Shown: positions 1 to 9,098, numbered from the stretch's first letter. The stretch: DNA of 64,000 bases from Pseudomonas sp. ATCC PTA-122608 (GCF_001952855.1 NZ_LPNO01000010.1:82638-146637), one strand, 5' to 3'. Program-made: numbers and translations. Notes: generated from the sequence alone by a model not told the origin.

Positions 1-189
1 AAACGTGAGCAACTGGCCAAGGAGGTGACCAAGCTCACCCAACAGAATCCAGAGAAGGCCAAGGAAATCAACGAAGAGCTGCAGAACATGAAGCTGGAAA
101 CCGCCAGCGCAGACCTGCCCGACAAGTGCCAACTGATCGACCAGCGCCTCAAGGAAATGGACGAGGCCGCTGCAAAAGCCAAAAACTGA
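1..189 (+). CDS. C-terminal part of a small charged protein (5' end outside window)
   Basis: An open frame runs from base 1 to a TGA at 187-189, giving 62 residues with no start inside the window. The visible part is very rich in Lys, Glu and Gln with a heptad-like pattern, so it is probably helical or coiled coil, with a single Cys in the motif PDKCQL. A strong terminator follows five bases after the stop, which supports a real gene end. I do not recognise the family and give no function. Confidence 0.6.
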   Translation, partial: KREQLAKEVTKLTQQNPEKAKEINEELQNMKLETASADLPDKCQLIDQRLKEMDEAAAKAKN

Positions 190-193
190 GGCG

Positions 194-224
194 AAAAAAA
201 ACCGGACATCGTCCGGTTTTTTTG
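194..224. terminator. Bidirectional intrinsic terminator
   Basis: Stem ACCGGAC (201-207) pairs with GTCCGGT (211-217), flanked by an A-run on the left and a T-run on the right. It can stop the rightward gene ending at 189 and the leftward helicase gene ending at 236. Confidence 0.85.
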
Positions 225-235
225 TGGCTAAAGCC

Positions 236-1582
236 TTACTCGGCAGCCGGAGCTTCCGGCTTGCGGCGCTTCAGAGGCGCCATGCCATCCTTGCTGACCA
301 ACGACAGGTTGTCGGTCTTTGGACGGTTGGCGATCTTGCGCTTGGTCGGCGACTTCGCGCCGGCCTTCTTCTTCTCGCCCTTGGCGTCGACTTTTTTCTT
401 CTTCACGCCAACAGCCTTGCCCGATGCCTTGACCTTCTTCGGCCCGCTGTAAGTGCCTTTGACTTCTTTGATGGTGCGGCGCTCGAACGACTGCTTCAAG
501 TAACGCTCGATGCTCGACATCAGGTTCCAGTCACCATGGCAGATCAGCGAGATCGCCAGGCCATCGTTGCCGGCACGCCCGGTACGACCGATACGGTGTA
601 CGTATTCGTCGCCGCTGCGGGGCATATCAAAGTTGATCACCATGTCCAGGCCGTCAACATCCAGGCCGCGGGCGGCAACGTCGGTGGCGACCAGGATCTT
701 CACGCCGCCTTGCTTGAGGCGGTCGATGGCCAGCTTGCGGTCCTTCTGGTCCTTCTCACCGTGCAGGACGAACGCCTTGTACTCCTGAGCCACCAGGCGA
801 CCGTAGATGCGGTCGGCCATGGCCCGGGTGTTGGTGAACACGATAGCCTTTTGATAGGTCTCGTTGGCCAGCAACCAGTTGAGGATCTGCTCTTTGTGCA
901 CGTTGTGGTCAGCGGTGATGATCTGCTGACGGGTGGTCGAGTTCAGGTCGCTGACGTTGTTGACCTGCAAGTGCTCAGGGTTGTTCAGGATCTTGGCGAC
1001 CATGTCGCGCAGGGTCGAACCACCGGTGGTGGCCGAGAACAGCATGGTCTGCTGGCGGTTCACGCACTCTTGCACCAGGCGCTGCACGTCGTCGGCAAAG
1101 CCCATGTCGAGCATGCGGTCGGCTTCGTCGAGCACCAGGACTTCAACTTCCTTGAGGTCCAGGTTGCCGGCGTTCAGTTGCTCGATCATCCGGCCCGGAG
1201 TGCCGATCAGGATATCCGGCACCTTGCGCAGCATGGCGGCCTGGACCTTGAAGTCTTCGCCGCCGGTGATCAGGCCGGACTTGATGAAGGTGAACTGCGA
1301 GAAGCGCTCCACTTCCTTCAAGGTCTGCTGGGCCAGTTCGCGGGTTGGCAGCAGGATCAGGGTCTTGATGCTGACGCGGACTTTAGCCGGGCCGATCAGA
1401 CGGTTAAGAATCGGCAGGACGAAAGCGGCGGTCTTGCCACTCCCGGTTTGAGCCGTCACCCGCAGGTCACGCCCTTCGAGCGCGAGCGGGATGGCCGCTG
1501 CTTGCACAGGCGTTGGCTCGACAAATTTAAGCTCGGCCACGGCTTTGAGCAGGCGTTCGTGCAGGGCGAATTGGGAAAACAC
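236..1582 (-). CDS. DEAD-box ATP-dependent RNA helicase
   Basis: ATP-dependent RNA unwinding enzyme of about 448 residues. Visible superfamily 2 motifs: AQTGSGKT (about residues 44-51), PTRELA, TPGR, DEAD (about 152-155) in VLVLDEADRML, SAT in LFSATT, and HRIGRTGRAG near the end of the second RecA domain. The C-terminal tail is rich in Lys (KKKKVDAKGEKKKAG), typical of RNA-binding extensions of RhlE/SrmB-like helicases. I place the start at a GTG (1582) because GAGGT lies 7 bases upstream; an in-frame ATG at 1606 lacks such a site. Likely role is ribosome assembly or RNA turnover; the exact subfamily is not settled. Confidence 0.93.
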   Translation of the reverse strand: MFSQFALHERLLKAVAELKFVEPTPVQAAAIPLALEGRDLRVTAQTGSGKTAAFVLPILNRLIGPAKVRVSIKTLILLPTRELAQQTLKEVERFSQFTFIKSGLITGGEDFKVQAAMLRKVPDILIGTPGRMIEQLNAGNLDLKEVEVLVLDEADRMLDMGFADDVQRLVQECVNRQQTMLFSATTGGSTLRDMVAKILNNPEHLQVNNVSDLNSTTRQQIITADHNVHKEQILNWLLANETYQKAIVFTNTRAMADRIYGRLVAQEYKAFVLHGEKDQKDRKLAIDRLKQGGVKILVATDVAARGLDVDGLDMVINFDMPRSGDEYVHRIGRTGRAGNDGLAISLICHGDWNLMSSIERYLKQSFERRTIKEVKGTYSGPKKVKASGKAVGVKKKKVDAKGEKKKAGAKSPTKRKIANRPKTDNLSLVSKDGMAPLKRRKPEAPAAE

Positions 1583-1775
1583 GGGTGCTACCTCGAAGAA
1601 ATACAAAAAAACAGCTGCATAGGGTAACGGTTTCGGGCGCTCAGGCCGAGTTTCTTTACGCGAACTGCGTTAATCAGCCGCTTTTTTGTCAGGGAATTTG
1701 TCCACAACGACAACTTTGACTGACTTAAATGCTCTAATCGCCCCGTCACGTCCTACAGAAGAATCGCGTTTACCC

Positions 1776-3074
1776 ATGGATATCAAACAGCTCTGGCTCA
1801 ACGTCAAAGACCTTTGGGGCACCCTCGACGAGCACCCGTTGTTGCATTCCAGCCTGGCGCTGATGGTGTTGCTGGTGGTGGCATTGCTGCTCGGACGAGT
1901 GGCTCGGTACCTCATCCTGCACGCCGTCAAGTTGCTGGGCCGGCAACCCGCGCTGCACTGGCTCAACGACCTGCGGCACAATAAAGTCTTCCACCGCCTG
2001 GCGCAGATGACGCCGTCACTGGTGATCCAGTTCGGCCTGTACCTGGTGCCGGACCTCAGCAAGACCGCCACCCTGTTCATCGGCAATGTCGCCCTGGCGT
2101 TCACCATTCTGTTCATGGTGCTGGCGATCAGTGCACTGCTCAACGCCCTGCTGGATATCTACGCCCGCACCGAACACGCCCGCACCCGCTCGATCAAGGG
2201 CTACGTGCAGTTGGCGAAAATGGTGTTGTTCGTGTTTGGCGCAATCATCATCGTCGCCACGCTGATCGACCGCTCGCCGCTGCTGCTGCTTTCCGGTCTG
2301 GGTGCAATGTCGGCGGTGATTCTGTTGGTCTACAAGGACACCCTGCTGTCGTTCGTCGCCAGCGTGCAATTGACCAGCAACGACATGCTGCGGGTCGGCG
2401 ACTGGATCGAAATGCCCCAGGTCGGCGCCGACGGTGACGTAGTGGACATCACCCTGCACACCGTCAAAGTGCAGAATTTCGACAAGACCATCGTCTCGAT
2501 TCCCACCTGGCGCTTGATGTCCGAGTCGTTCAAGAACTGGCGCGGCATGCAGGCTTCAGGCGGCCGGCGGATCAAGCGCAGCCTGTATATCGACGCCAGC
2601 GGCGTGCGTTTCATCCGCGACGACGAAGAGCTGAAGCTCACCCAGGTACACCTGCTGACCGACTACATGAGCCGCAAGAAGGCCGAACTCAACGCCTGGA
2701 ACGAAGCCCAGGGGAATGTCGCCGCGATGTCGGCCAACCGCCGGCGCATGACCAATATCGGCACGTTCCGCGCGTATGCGTTGGCCTATTTGAAAAGCCA
2801 TCCGGAAATCCAGCCGAACATGACGTGCATGGTGCGGCAGATGCAGACCACGGCCCAGGGCATTCCGCTGGAGATCTACTGCTTCACCCGCACCACCGCA
2901 TGGGCCGACTACGAGCGGATCCAGGGCGATATCTTCGATTACCTGCTGGCGGTGCTGCCGGAATTTGGCTTGAGCCTGTACCAGCAGCCGAGTGGCGGTG
3001 ACTTGCGGGCGGGGATGTTGCCGGCGGTGCTGGGGGCCAGTCATTTGCCGGAGGTTGAAATACGTCATGGTTGA
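1776..3074 (+). CDS. MscS-family mechanosensitive ion channel (YbdG-like)
   Basis: Inner-membrane channel of 432 residues that would open under membrane tension. Several hydrophobic segments occupy the first 180 residues; the pore helix and beta domain follow, with an MscS-like stretch around LLSFVASVQLTSNDMLRVGDWIEM and then DGDVVDITLHTVKVQNFDKT, which match the conserved Sm-like beta domain of this superfamily. Length and architecture fit YbdG-type channels (about 415 residues) better than small MscS. ATG 1776 is chosen because the frame upstream (from 1686) is not hydrophobic and lies where a promoter is expected; the Shine-Dalgarno (AGAAGA) is weak. Confidence 0.9.
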   Translation: MDIKQLWLNVKDLWGTLDEHPLLHSSLALMVLLVVALLLGRVARYLILHAVKLLGRQPALHWLNDLRHNKVFHRLAQMTPSLVIQFGLYLVPDLSKTATLFIGNVALAFTILFMVLAISALLNALLDIYARTEHARTRSIKGYVQLAKMVLFVFGAIIIVATLIDRSPLLLLSGLGAMSAVILLVYKDTLLSFVASVQLTSNDMLRVGDWIEMPQVGADGDVVDITLHTVKVQNFDKTIVSIPTWRLMSESFKNWRGMQASGGRRIKRSLYIDASGVRFIRDDEELKLTQVHLLTDYMSRKKAELNAWNEAQGNVAAMSANRRRMTNIGTFRAYALAYLKSHPEIQPNMTCMVRQMQTTAQGIPLEIYCFTRTTAWADYERIQGDIFDYLLAVLPEFGLSLYQQPSGGDLRAGMLPAVLGASHLPEVEIRHG

Positions 3075-3085
3075 CTAGGTCGGCA

Positions 3086-3118
3086 TGCCGTGGCGAGAGG
3101 GCCGCTCCCTCGCCACGG
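3086..3118. repeat. REP-like hairpin, probable terminator
   Basis: CCGTGGCGAG pairs with CTCGCCACGG around GGGCCGCTCCC. The half-site resembles the Pseudomonas CCGTGGCGAGGGAG repeat type. It lies 12 bases after the channel gene and just before the convergent gene ending at 3124. Confidence 0.6.
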
Positions 3119-3123
3119 AGGCC

Positions 3124-3486
3124 TCACCACTTCTGCCAAACAAACCCTATGCAGCAAGCCAGGAGCCAAATGGCCCCAAAGTAAAAAGGCCAAGTAACCC
3201 AGCACCGGAGACCCCGTGGCACCGAATCCAACTCTTGCTCAGTCACATCTCCACGCCTCACATGGACTTTTGGCAACGTAAAAAAACCGATAATCACGCT
3301 CAACCGCATCGTTTTATCAATGGGTTGATTCCTCCCCCAGAATCGCTTGTTACGCTGAACACATTCGTTTTCGCTGAAGTAGCTTTCCAGCTCATCCAGT
3401 TTTTTGTACTCGACAAACCAAGTCAGAACCAGGCCAACAAATGGGGTAATGAGTACCAGGATCAAGATGAATAACTTCAGAGACAT
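3124..3486 (-). CDS. Small membrane protein, candidate immunity protein
   Basis: 120 residues with two hydrophobic segments: an N-terminal one (about residues 4-25, LFILILVLITPFVGLVLTWF) and one near the C-terminus (about 98-116, WPFYFGAIWLLACCIGFVW), separated by a charged loop that may face the other side of the membrane. It starts two bases after the stop of the upstream gene, so the two are almost certainly cotranscribed. I do not recognise the family. Because its partner carries glycine zippers typical of membrane-inserting toxins, a role in protecting the cell from that partner is plausible, but this is inference only. Confidence 0.7.
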   Translation of the reverse strand: MSLKLFILILVLITPFVGLVLTWFVEYKKLDELESYFSENECVQRNKRFWGRNQPIDKTMRLSVIIGFFTLPKVHVRRGDVTEQELDSVPRGLRCWVTWPFYFGAIWLLACCIGFVWQKW

Positions 3487-3488
3487 TG

Positions 3489-4460
3489 TTACGGCCCTAC
3501 CGATTCATACAGCAGGTCACCGACCTCTTCTCCGAAGGCCCCCAACTCATTTCCACCGACATAACCGCCAGTTGCTCCTCCCACAATTCCACAAGCAAGC
3601 TCGCCCTTCCCTCGAGTAACGATCCCCAAAATCAACTTACAAGCGTAACGTCCAACCTCTGCACCCGCCTTCCCACCCCACGCAGCCCCCGCTACCCCAC
3701 CCACCAACTTCCCACCCTGCACATACCTTGCCCTGCTGCACTGCGCTTCCCGCCCCTGCATACACGCCTCCTTGATCTCCAAACCCGTCACGCCCACATC
3801 CAAGGCCATCCCCACATAAGTCCCCTTGCCCAAAAATTTCGACGTTTCAGCAATACTGCGAATCCGCTGCGTATACCCGACGATTTCACTCTTGTGCAAA
3901 TAGCTCTTGGTGGAAATCCCCAACACTTTCTTCAGCGACTTATTCGTTTGCAGGCTGGTACCCAACCGCGCCGCGCCTTGCAGTTGAGCATCCAAACGAC
4001 GGAATAACATTTGCCGCTGCTGGATAAACACATCCTTGTTCAAAGCACCACTCTTCAGTTGCTGATGCAACCGTTCAATCGCTTCCAGCGTGTGCTTGAC
4101 CTCATCCAAATGCCGCCCCCAGGCAGACGCCGCACTGCCGATGCCAATCGAGCTGTACCCCAGCAAACTTTGCAACAAGTCATAGTTATTGATCACCGCC
4201 GCCCCCGCCGATGCGTCCAGTTCCAGATTGCGGCGAATCTCTTGGGCATGGCGCATCAACCACGCATCGTCGGCGGTACACGCCACACCGTAGTCGTCTG
4301 GAATGATCACCATCTGTCCCGGCGTTACCAGCAGGTCCTGGCGCAAATGCAGATTCAGCGCATCGAATTGATCGGAGCGTTGCCGATTGGACCCGGTCAG
4401 CAACCGGGATTTCAAACTGAGGTAGTCCGTGGTGCGCTCATTGATGTATCCCTGCGCCAC
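3489..4460 (-). CDS. Glycine-zipper protein, candidate secreted pore-forming effector
   Basis: 323 residues, no signal peptide. The N-terminal half is soluble and helical (with VTPGQMVIIPD near residue 50); the C-terminal third has repeated small-residue GxxxG patterns such as GGKLVGGVAGAAWGGKAGAE and GIVGGATGGYVGGNELGAFG, as in membrane-inserting toxins and some type VI effectors. Cysteines occur at the base of the zippers (ACMQGREAQCSRA). It is followed after two bases by a small two-helix membrane protein. No Rhs, VgrG or PAAR domain is present in it or nearby. I do not recognise a named family; the toxin reading rests on the zippers and the pairing. Confidence 0.65.
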   Translation of the reverse strand: MAQGYINERTTDYLSLKSRLLTGSNRQRSDQFDALNLHLRQDLLVTPGQMVIIPDDYGVACTADDAWLMRHAQEIRRNLELDASAGAAVINNYDLLQSLLGYSSIGIGSAASAWGRHLDEVKHTLEAIERLHQQLKSGALNKDVFIQQRQMLFRRLDAQLQGAARLGTSLQTNKSLKKVLGISTKSYLHKSEIVGYTQRIRSIAETSKFLGKGTYVGMALDVGVTGLEIKEACMQGREAQCSRARYVQGGKLVGGVAGAAWGGKAGAEVGRYACKLILGIVTRGKGELACGIVGGATGGYVGGNELGAFGEEVGDLLYESVGP

Positions 4461-4602
4461 AACTTACATCCCTGATGTAATGAATATGGCGTCGGAATAT
4501 AAGCAGGCGAGTACGCCCGGGACACAAGCCTGGAAAGGCTGAAATCACATTTGGGAAATCACCTACTCAGCAAGTGATCAAGGCCTACAAAAACACCTCG
4601 AG

Positions 4603-5472
4603 TTAACGAGCCAAACTGCCGGACGACGTTATGCCCAGCCGGCTGATCCACACCGCTCCCAGAATCACCAACCCGCCCAGCAGCAACCTGCCCAACGGCT
4701 CGTGCTGATTCCAGATCAGCAAATTCAGCAGCAGCCCCACTGGCACATGCAGGTTGTTCATCACCGCCAACGTGCCGCCGTTGACCATGCACGCGCCCTT
4801 GTTCCACCAGTACATGCCCAGTGCCGTGCTGACCAGCCCGAGGAACACCAAAACGCCCCATTGCAACGGCGCTTCCGGCAAGAAGTTGGCCTTGCCGAAC
4901 ATCAGGAACGCCGGCAATGCCACCGCCAATGCACCCAGGTAGAAGTAACCAAAACGCCGGTAGTGCGGCAGATCACTCGGATGACGGGCCACCAAGTGCT
5001 TATAAAGCACCTGCCCGGCGGCATAGGTGAAGTTGGCCAGTTGCAGCAACAGGAATCCCACGAAGAAGTTCGGGGTGATCTGGTCAAAGCGGATCACCGC
5101 CGCTCCCGTCACCGCCACCAATGCGGCCACCAGCGCCCACGGATTGAAGCGGCGGTTCAAGGCGTCTTCGATCAGGGTCACGTGCAACGGCGTGAGGATG
5201 GTGAACAGCAACACCTCCGGCACCGTCAGTACTCTGAAGCTCAAATACAGACACACGTAAGTCACGCCAAACTGCAGCGCGCCGATCACCAGCATGCCGC
5301 GCATGAACGCCGGTTCTACCGAGCGCCAGCGGGTCAGCGGGATAAACACCAGCCCGGCCAACAGCACGCGCACCAGCACCGCGAAGTAACTGTCGACGTG
5401 ACCGGCCAGGTATTCGCCGATCAAGCTGAAGGAAAACGCCTGGATCAGCGTCACAACAAGTAGATAGCCCAT
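4603..5472 (-). CDS. EamA-family transporter, YigM-like (possible biotin uptake)
   Basis: Inner-membrane carrier of 289 residues with about ten hydrophobic helices in two EamA repeats. The N-terminus (AFSFSLIGEYLAGHVDSYFA) closely resembles what I recall of E. coli YigM, a biotin transporter of 299 residues, but the family also includes uncharacterised amino acid and amine exporters. ATG 5472 is preferred because GAGG lies 5 bases upstream; the frame stays open further upstream to 5598 but runs through a terminator hairpin. It is transcribed after the azoreductase gene but separated from it by a terminator, so it probably has its own promoter. Confidence 0.85.
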   Translation of the reverse strand: MGYLLVVTLIQAFSFSLIGEYLAGHVDSYFAVLVRVLLAGLVFIPLTRWRSVEPAFMRGMLVIGALQFGVTYVCLYLSFRVLTVPEVLLFTILTPLHVTLIEDALNRRFNPWALVAALVAVTGAAVIRFDQITPNFFVGFLLLQLANFTYAAGQVLYKHLVARHPSDLPHYRRFGYFYLGALAVALPAFLMFGKANFLPEAPLQWGVLVFLGLVSTALGMYWWNKGACMVNGGTLAVMNNLHVPVGLLLNLLIWNQHEPLGRLLLGGLVILGAVWISRLGITSSGSLAR

Positions 5473-5532
5473 GCTCGCCTCATTTTGAATGGGCGCGACA
5501 TTAGCGGTTTTCCGGGCTTTACGAAACTCAAG

Positions 5533-5570
5533 GCAAAAAAAACCCGACCTCGCTAAAAGCGTCAGTCGGG
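5533..5570 (-). terminator. Intrinsic terminator of the azoreductase gene
   Basis: CCCGAC (5543-5548) pairs with GTCGGG (5565-5570), with an inner CGCT/AGCG stem; on the minus strand it is followed by a run of eight or nine T. It lies downstream of the gene ending at 5676. Confidence 0.8.
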
Positions 5571-5675
5571 CGGGAGCACTCAGGAGCAAAAAGTGCAAAG
5601 GGAGGTTCGATACGCGTACTTGAAGGGTTGCGTGGAGCTATCTAAACAGCGGGCGATTATCTGACGATTAACATC

Positions 5676-6275
5676 TCACGCCACTTGGGCGAGCAGTGCC
5701 TTGGCCTGGCTCACGCCTTTTTCCTGGAAATCACCGCCCAGATTCACCCCTTCGGCATGAATGAACGTGACGTCGTGGATGCCGATAAAGCCCATGACCT
5801 GACGCAGGTACGGTTCCTGGTGGTCGGTGCTGCCGCCAGCATGAATGCCGCCGCGGGCAGTCAGCACAAAGGCGCGCTTGTCGGTCAGCAGGCCCTGGGG
5901 GCCGGTGGCGGTGTACTTGAAGGTCACACCGGCACGCAGCACATGGTCGAGCCAGGCTTTCAGAGTGCTGGGAATCGCGAAGTTGTACATCGGCGCAGCC
6001 ATCACCAACACATCGGCGGCCAGCAGCTCATCGGTCAGTTCGTTGGAGCGATCCAGGGAAGCCTGTTCGAGCGTGCTGCGCTGTTCGGCGGGTTTCATCC
6101 AGCCGCCCAGCAGGTTGGCGTCCAAGTGCGGCACGGGGTTGATGGCGAGGTCACGCACGGTGATCTGATCAGCCGGGTGGGCGACCTTCCATTGGCTGAC
6201 GAATTGTTGGGTCAGTTGGCGGGAGATTGAGTCCTGCTGACGGGCGCTGCTTTCGATGATCAGAACACGGGCCAT
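5676..6275 (-). CDS. azoR: FMN-dependent NADH:quinone/azo oxidoreductase AzoR
   Basis: Cytoplasmic flavoprotein of 199 residues that reduces quinones and azo compounds with NAD(P)H. The flavodoxin-like fold is shown by the N-terminal strand MARVLIIESSARQQDSISRQ (phosphate-binding loop), the FMN-contacting MAAPMYNFAIPSTLKAWLD around residue 95, and TARGGIHAGG around residue 140. Length is the family norm. Single gene between terminators; the 150 bases upstream are AT-rich and likely hold its promoter. Confidence 0.94.
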   Translation of the reverse strand: MARVLIIESSARQQDSISRQLTQQFVSQWKVAHPADQITVRDLAINPVPHLDANLLGGWMKPAEQRSTLEQASLDRSNELTDELLAADVLVMAAPMYNFAIPSTLKAWLDHVLRAGVTFKYTATGPQGLLTDKRAFVLTARGGIHAGGSTDHQEPYLRQVMGFIGIHDVTFIHAEGVNLGGDFQEKGVSQAKALLAQVA

Positions 6276-6390
6276 GATTATGTAAGCTCCATCGGTGAAT
6301 GCTGTAAGGCGATGGAGTGAAGGTTAATCAGAGCCCGTTCGATTAAAAAGCGTAAAAAATTGCTATAACCCATCTAGAAATTTGTTTATA

Positions 6391-6420
6391 AGCGGAGTAT
6401 TGCTGTGGGCATCCTCCGCT
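6391..6420. terminator. Hairpin downstream of the small secreted-protein gene
   Basis: AGCGGAG (6391-6397) pairs with CTCCGCT (6414-6420). On the plus strand it is followed by TTTTGCC; on the minus strand, where it would end the gene at 6427, it is followed by an AT-rich stretch without a full T-run. Confidence 0.55.
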
Positions 6421-6426
6421 TTTGCC

Positions 6427-6741
6427 TTATTTCGGTGCGCAGGTCAGTTGGATACGCATCTTGATAATGGCCCGGCTGAAATTGACCGTGGTGTTGGTGG
6501 TTTTACCCGCCGCAACCGTGACCTTGCGGGTACGCGGGGCTTCCGGGCCATTGGTAAAGCGCACCTTGCACTCCGCATCATTGGGGCCGTAGTTGGTGAG
6601 TTGGATCGAACTGATATTGCTGTCGACGTCCGACGCACTGTAATCGATCTTCACGCCCTGAATGTCTTTCGTCACATCGGTACTGAATGCAAACGCACTC
6701 AACGGCAGCAGCGCCAGCAGCACACAACAGAATTTTCTCAT
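6427..6741 (-). CDS. Small secreted protein of unknown function
   Basis: 104 residues beginning MRKFCCVLLALLPLSAFAFS, a clear signal peptide with probable cleavage after AFA. The mature part is a short beta-rich protein with two Cys (AECKVRF and QLTCAPK) that could form one disulfide. ATG 6741 has GGAG eight bases upstream, so I prefer it over an earlier in-frame start at 6789. It is divergent from the LysR gene at 6791, with only 49 bases between them, so the two promoters must overlap. Family not recognised. Confidence 0.75.
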   Translation of the reverse strand: MRKFCCVLLALLPLSAFAFSTDVTKDIQGVKIDYSASDVDSNISSIQLTNYGPNDAECKVRFTNGPEAPRTRKVTVAAGKTTNTTVNFSRAIIKMRIQLTCAPK

Positions 6742-6790
6742 TCGGCAGTCTCCAATAAGGACCGCCAGCTTAGGACAAGAGGAGCTCATC

Positions 6791-7714
6791 TTGAAAGCGC
6801 CCCGCGTTACCCTCGATCAATGGCGCACCCTGCAAGCCGTGGTCGACCATGGCGGCTTCGCCCAAGCGGCCGAAGCGCTGCACCGCTCGCAATCCTCGGT
6901 AAGCTACACCGTGGCCCGCATGCAGGACCAACTCGGTGTGCCGCTGCTGCGCATCGACGGGCGCAAAGCGGTACTGACCGAAGCCGGCGAAGTACTGCTG
7001 CGCCGCTCCCGGCAACTGGTGAAAAACGCCAGCCAACTGGAAGACCTGGCCCACCATATGGAACAAGGCTGGGAAGCCGAGGTGCGACTGGTGGTCGATG
7101 CCGCTTACCCTAACGCCCGCCTGGTGCGTGCCCTTACCGCCTTTATGCCGCAGAGCCGCGGCTGCCGGGTGCGCCTGCGTGAAGAGGTGCTGTCCGGCGT
7201 CGAAGAGCTGTTGATAGACGGCATGGCCGATCTGGCCATCAGCAGCTTTATCATTCCCGGTTACCTGGGCACAGAAATGAGCGACGTCGAATTTGTCGCC
7301 GTGGCCCACCCGGAACACCCACTGCATCGGCTGCACCGCGAACTGAGCTTCCAGGACCTGGAAAGCCACATGCAGGTCGTCATCCGCGACTCCGGCCGCC
7401 AGCAGCCACGGGACGTCGGCTGGCTCGGCGCCGAGCAGCGCTGGACCGTCGGCAGCCTGCCCACCGCCGCGACCTTCGTCAGCAGCGGCCTGGGCTTCGC
7501 CTGGTTACCCCGGCACCTGATCGAACGCGAACTCAAGGAAGGCCTGCTCAAGCTATTGCCCCTGGAACGGGGTGGCAGCCGCAACCCGACCTTCTATCTT
7601 TACTCGAACAAGGACAAACCCCTGGGCCCGGCCACGCAGATTCTCGTCGAGTTGCTGCGCACCTTCGACACCGCCCCACTGGACGCGCCGTTCGCCGCAC
7701 CGCAGCAAGCCTGA
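6791..7714 (+). CDS. LysR-type transcriptional regulator
   Basis: 307 residues. The N-terminal winged helix-turn-helix is clear (VTLDQWRTLQAVVDHGGFAQ, then AAEALHRSQSSVSYTVARMQ), followed by the linker helix and a periplasmic-binding-protein-like effector domain. The start is a TTG at 6791: GGAG ends 6 bases before it, and the conserved HTH begins a few residues later, whereas the upstream in-frame ATG (6662) would add 43 unrelated residues. Fourteen bases downstream begins an alpha/beta hydrolase gene, so regulator and hydrolase are probably one transcript. Ligand unknown. Confidence 0.9.
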   Translation: MKAPRVTLDQWRTLQAVVDHGGFAQAAEALHRSQSSVSYTVARMQDQLGVPLLRIDGRKAVLTEAGEVLLRRSRQLVKNASQLEDLAHHMEQGWEAEVRLVVDAAYPNARLVRALTAFMPQSRGCRVRLREEVLSGVEELLIDGMADLAISSFIIPGYLGTEMSDVEFVAVAHPEHPLHRLHRELSFQDLESHMQVVIRDSGRQQPRDVGWLGAEQRWTVGSLPTAATFVSSGLGFAWLPRHLIERELKEGLLKLLPLERGGSRNPTFYLYSNKDKPLGPATQILVELLRTFDTAPLDAPFAAPQQA

Positions 7715-7727
7715 ACAAGGAGTTCCC

Positions 7728-8531
7728 ATGGCCTATTTCGAACATGAAGGCTGCACCCTGCATTACGAGGAATATGGCCATGGCGCGCCGCTGATCCTGA
7801 TCCACGGCCTGGGCTCCAGTTGCCTGGATTGGGAGCTGCAAGTGCCCGTGTTGGCGCAGCACTACCGGCTGGTGTTGGTAGACGTGCGCGGTCACGGACG
7901 CTCCGACAAACCCCGGGAGCGCTACAGCATCGCGGGCTTCACCGCCGACCTGGTGGCCTTGATCGAACACCTGCAACTGCCCCCGGCCCACGTGGTGGGC
8001 CTGTCCATGGGCGGCATGATCGCCTTTCAACTGGCGGTGGATGAGCCGCAAATGCTCAAGAGCCTGTGCATCGTCAACAGTGCGCCCCAGGTCAAGGTTC
8101 GCACTGCCGGCGATTATTGGCAGTGGGCCAAGCGCTGGAGCCTGGCACGCGTCCTCAGCCTGAGCACCATCGGCAAAGCCCTGGGCAACATGCTGTTTCC
8201 CAAGCCCGAACAAGCCGAACTGCGCCGCAAGATGGCTGAACGCTGGGCAAAAAACGACAAACGTGCTTACCTCGCCAGCTTCGATGCGATTGTTGGCTGG
8301 GGCGTACAGGAACAACTTTCGAAAATCTCCTGTCCAACCCTGGTCATCAGCGCCGACCACGACTACACCCCCGTGGCGCAGAAAGAAATCTATGTAAAAC
8401 TGCTGCCCGATGCGCGGCTGGTGGTGATCGAAGATTCCCGCCATGCCACACCGCTGGATCAACCCGAACACTTCAATAACACCCTGCTCGATTTTCTCAA
8501 GACAGTCGAAACCACAACCCAGGATCACTGA
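7728..8531 (+). CDS. Alpha/beta hydrolase
   Basis: 267 residues, cytoplasmic, with the complete alpha/beta-hydrolase core: oxyanion HGLGSS (about residue 26), nucleophile elbow GLSMGG (Ser93), an acid in SADHDYTP (about 210-212) and His239 in SRHATP. Similar to the 3-oxoadipate enol-lactonase/esterase branch, but substrate cannot be told. AAGGAG precedes the ATG by five bases. It sits between the LysR gene and the cyclophilin gene with gaps of 13 and 3 bases, so a three-gene operon is likely. Confidence 0.9.
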   Translation: MAYFEHEGCTLHYEEYGHGAPLILIHGLGSSCLDWELQVPVLAQHYRLVLVDVRGHGRSDKPRERYSIAGFTADLVALIEHLQLPPAHVVGLSMGGMIAFQLAVDEPQMLKSLCIVNSAPQVKVRTAGDYWQWAKRWSLARVLSLSTIGKALGNMLFPKPEQAELRRKMAERWAKNDKRAYLASFDAIVGWGVQEQLSKISCPTLVISADHDYTPVAQKEIYVKLLPDARLVVIEDSRHATPLDQPEHFNNTLLDFLKTVETTTQDH

Positions 8532-8534
8532 CCC

Positions 8535-9098
8535 ATGCTGAAAAAAATCGCCTTCTTTGCCGGTTCCGTACTGTTCGCTGCCAACCTGATGGCGGCCGAA
8601 CCCGCCAAGGCACCCCACGTCTTGATCAGCACCACCAATGGCGACATCGAAATCGAACTGGACCCGGTCAAGGCCCCGATCAGTACCAAGAACTTCCTGG
8701 CCTATGTCGACAAGGGCTTCTACACCAACACCATTTTTCACCGGGTAATCCCGGGGTTCATGGTGCAGGGCGGTGGGTTCACGTCGCAAATGTCGCAAAA
8801 GCCGACCGAAGCACCGATCAAGAACGAAGCCAGCAACGGCCTGCATAACGTGCGTGGCACCCTGTCGATGGCACGTACCAACGACCCGAACTCCGCCACC
8901 AGCCAATTCTTCATCAACGTTGCGGACAATGCCTTCCTCGACCCGGGCCGTGATGCGGGTTACGCGGTATTCGCCAAAGTGGTCAAGGGCATGGACGTGG
9001 TCGACATCATCGTCAACTCGCAAACCACCACCAAACAGGGCATGCAAAACGTGCCAATCGATCCTGTCCTGATCAAGTCGGCCAAGCGCATCGACTGA
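8535..9098 (+). CDS. ppiA: Periplasmic peptidyl-prolyl cis-trans isomerase A (cyclophilin)
   Basis: 187 residues with an N-terminal signal peptide ([20 protein letters not shown], cleavage near AAEPAKA) followed by one cyclophilin domain. Signature residues are present: [14 protein letters not shown], the [17 protein letters not shown] stretch and the [10 protein letters not shown] helix. It accelerates proline isomerisation of exported proteins. It starts three bases after the hydrolase stop. Confidence 0.93.
   Translation: MLKKIAFFAGSVLFAANLMAAEPAKAPHVLISTTNGDIEIELDPVKAPISTKNFLAYVDKGFYTNTIFHRVIPGFMVQGGGFTSQMSQKPTEAPIKNEASNGLHNVRGTLSMARTNDPNSATSQFFINVADNAFLDPGRDAGYAVFAKVVKGMDVVDIIVNSQTTTKQGMQNVPIDPVLIKSAKRID

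Noticed and set aside
224..1627. Long plus-strand open frame over the helicase gene
   Set aside because: Antisense shadow of the DEAD-box helicase in GC-rich DNA; the opposite strand shows all helicase motifs.
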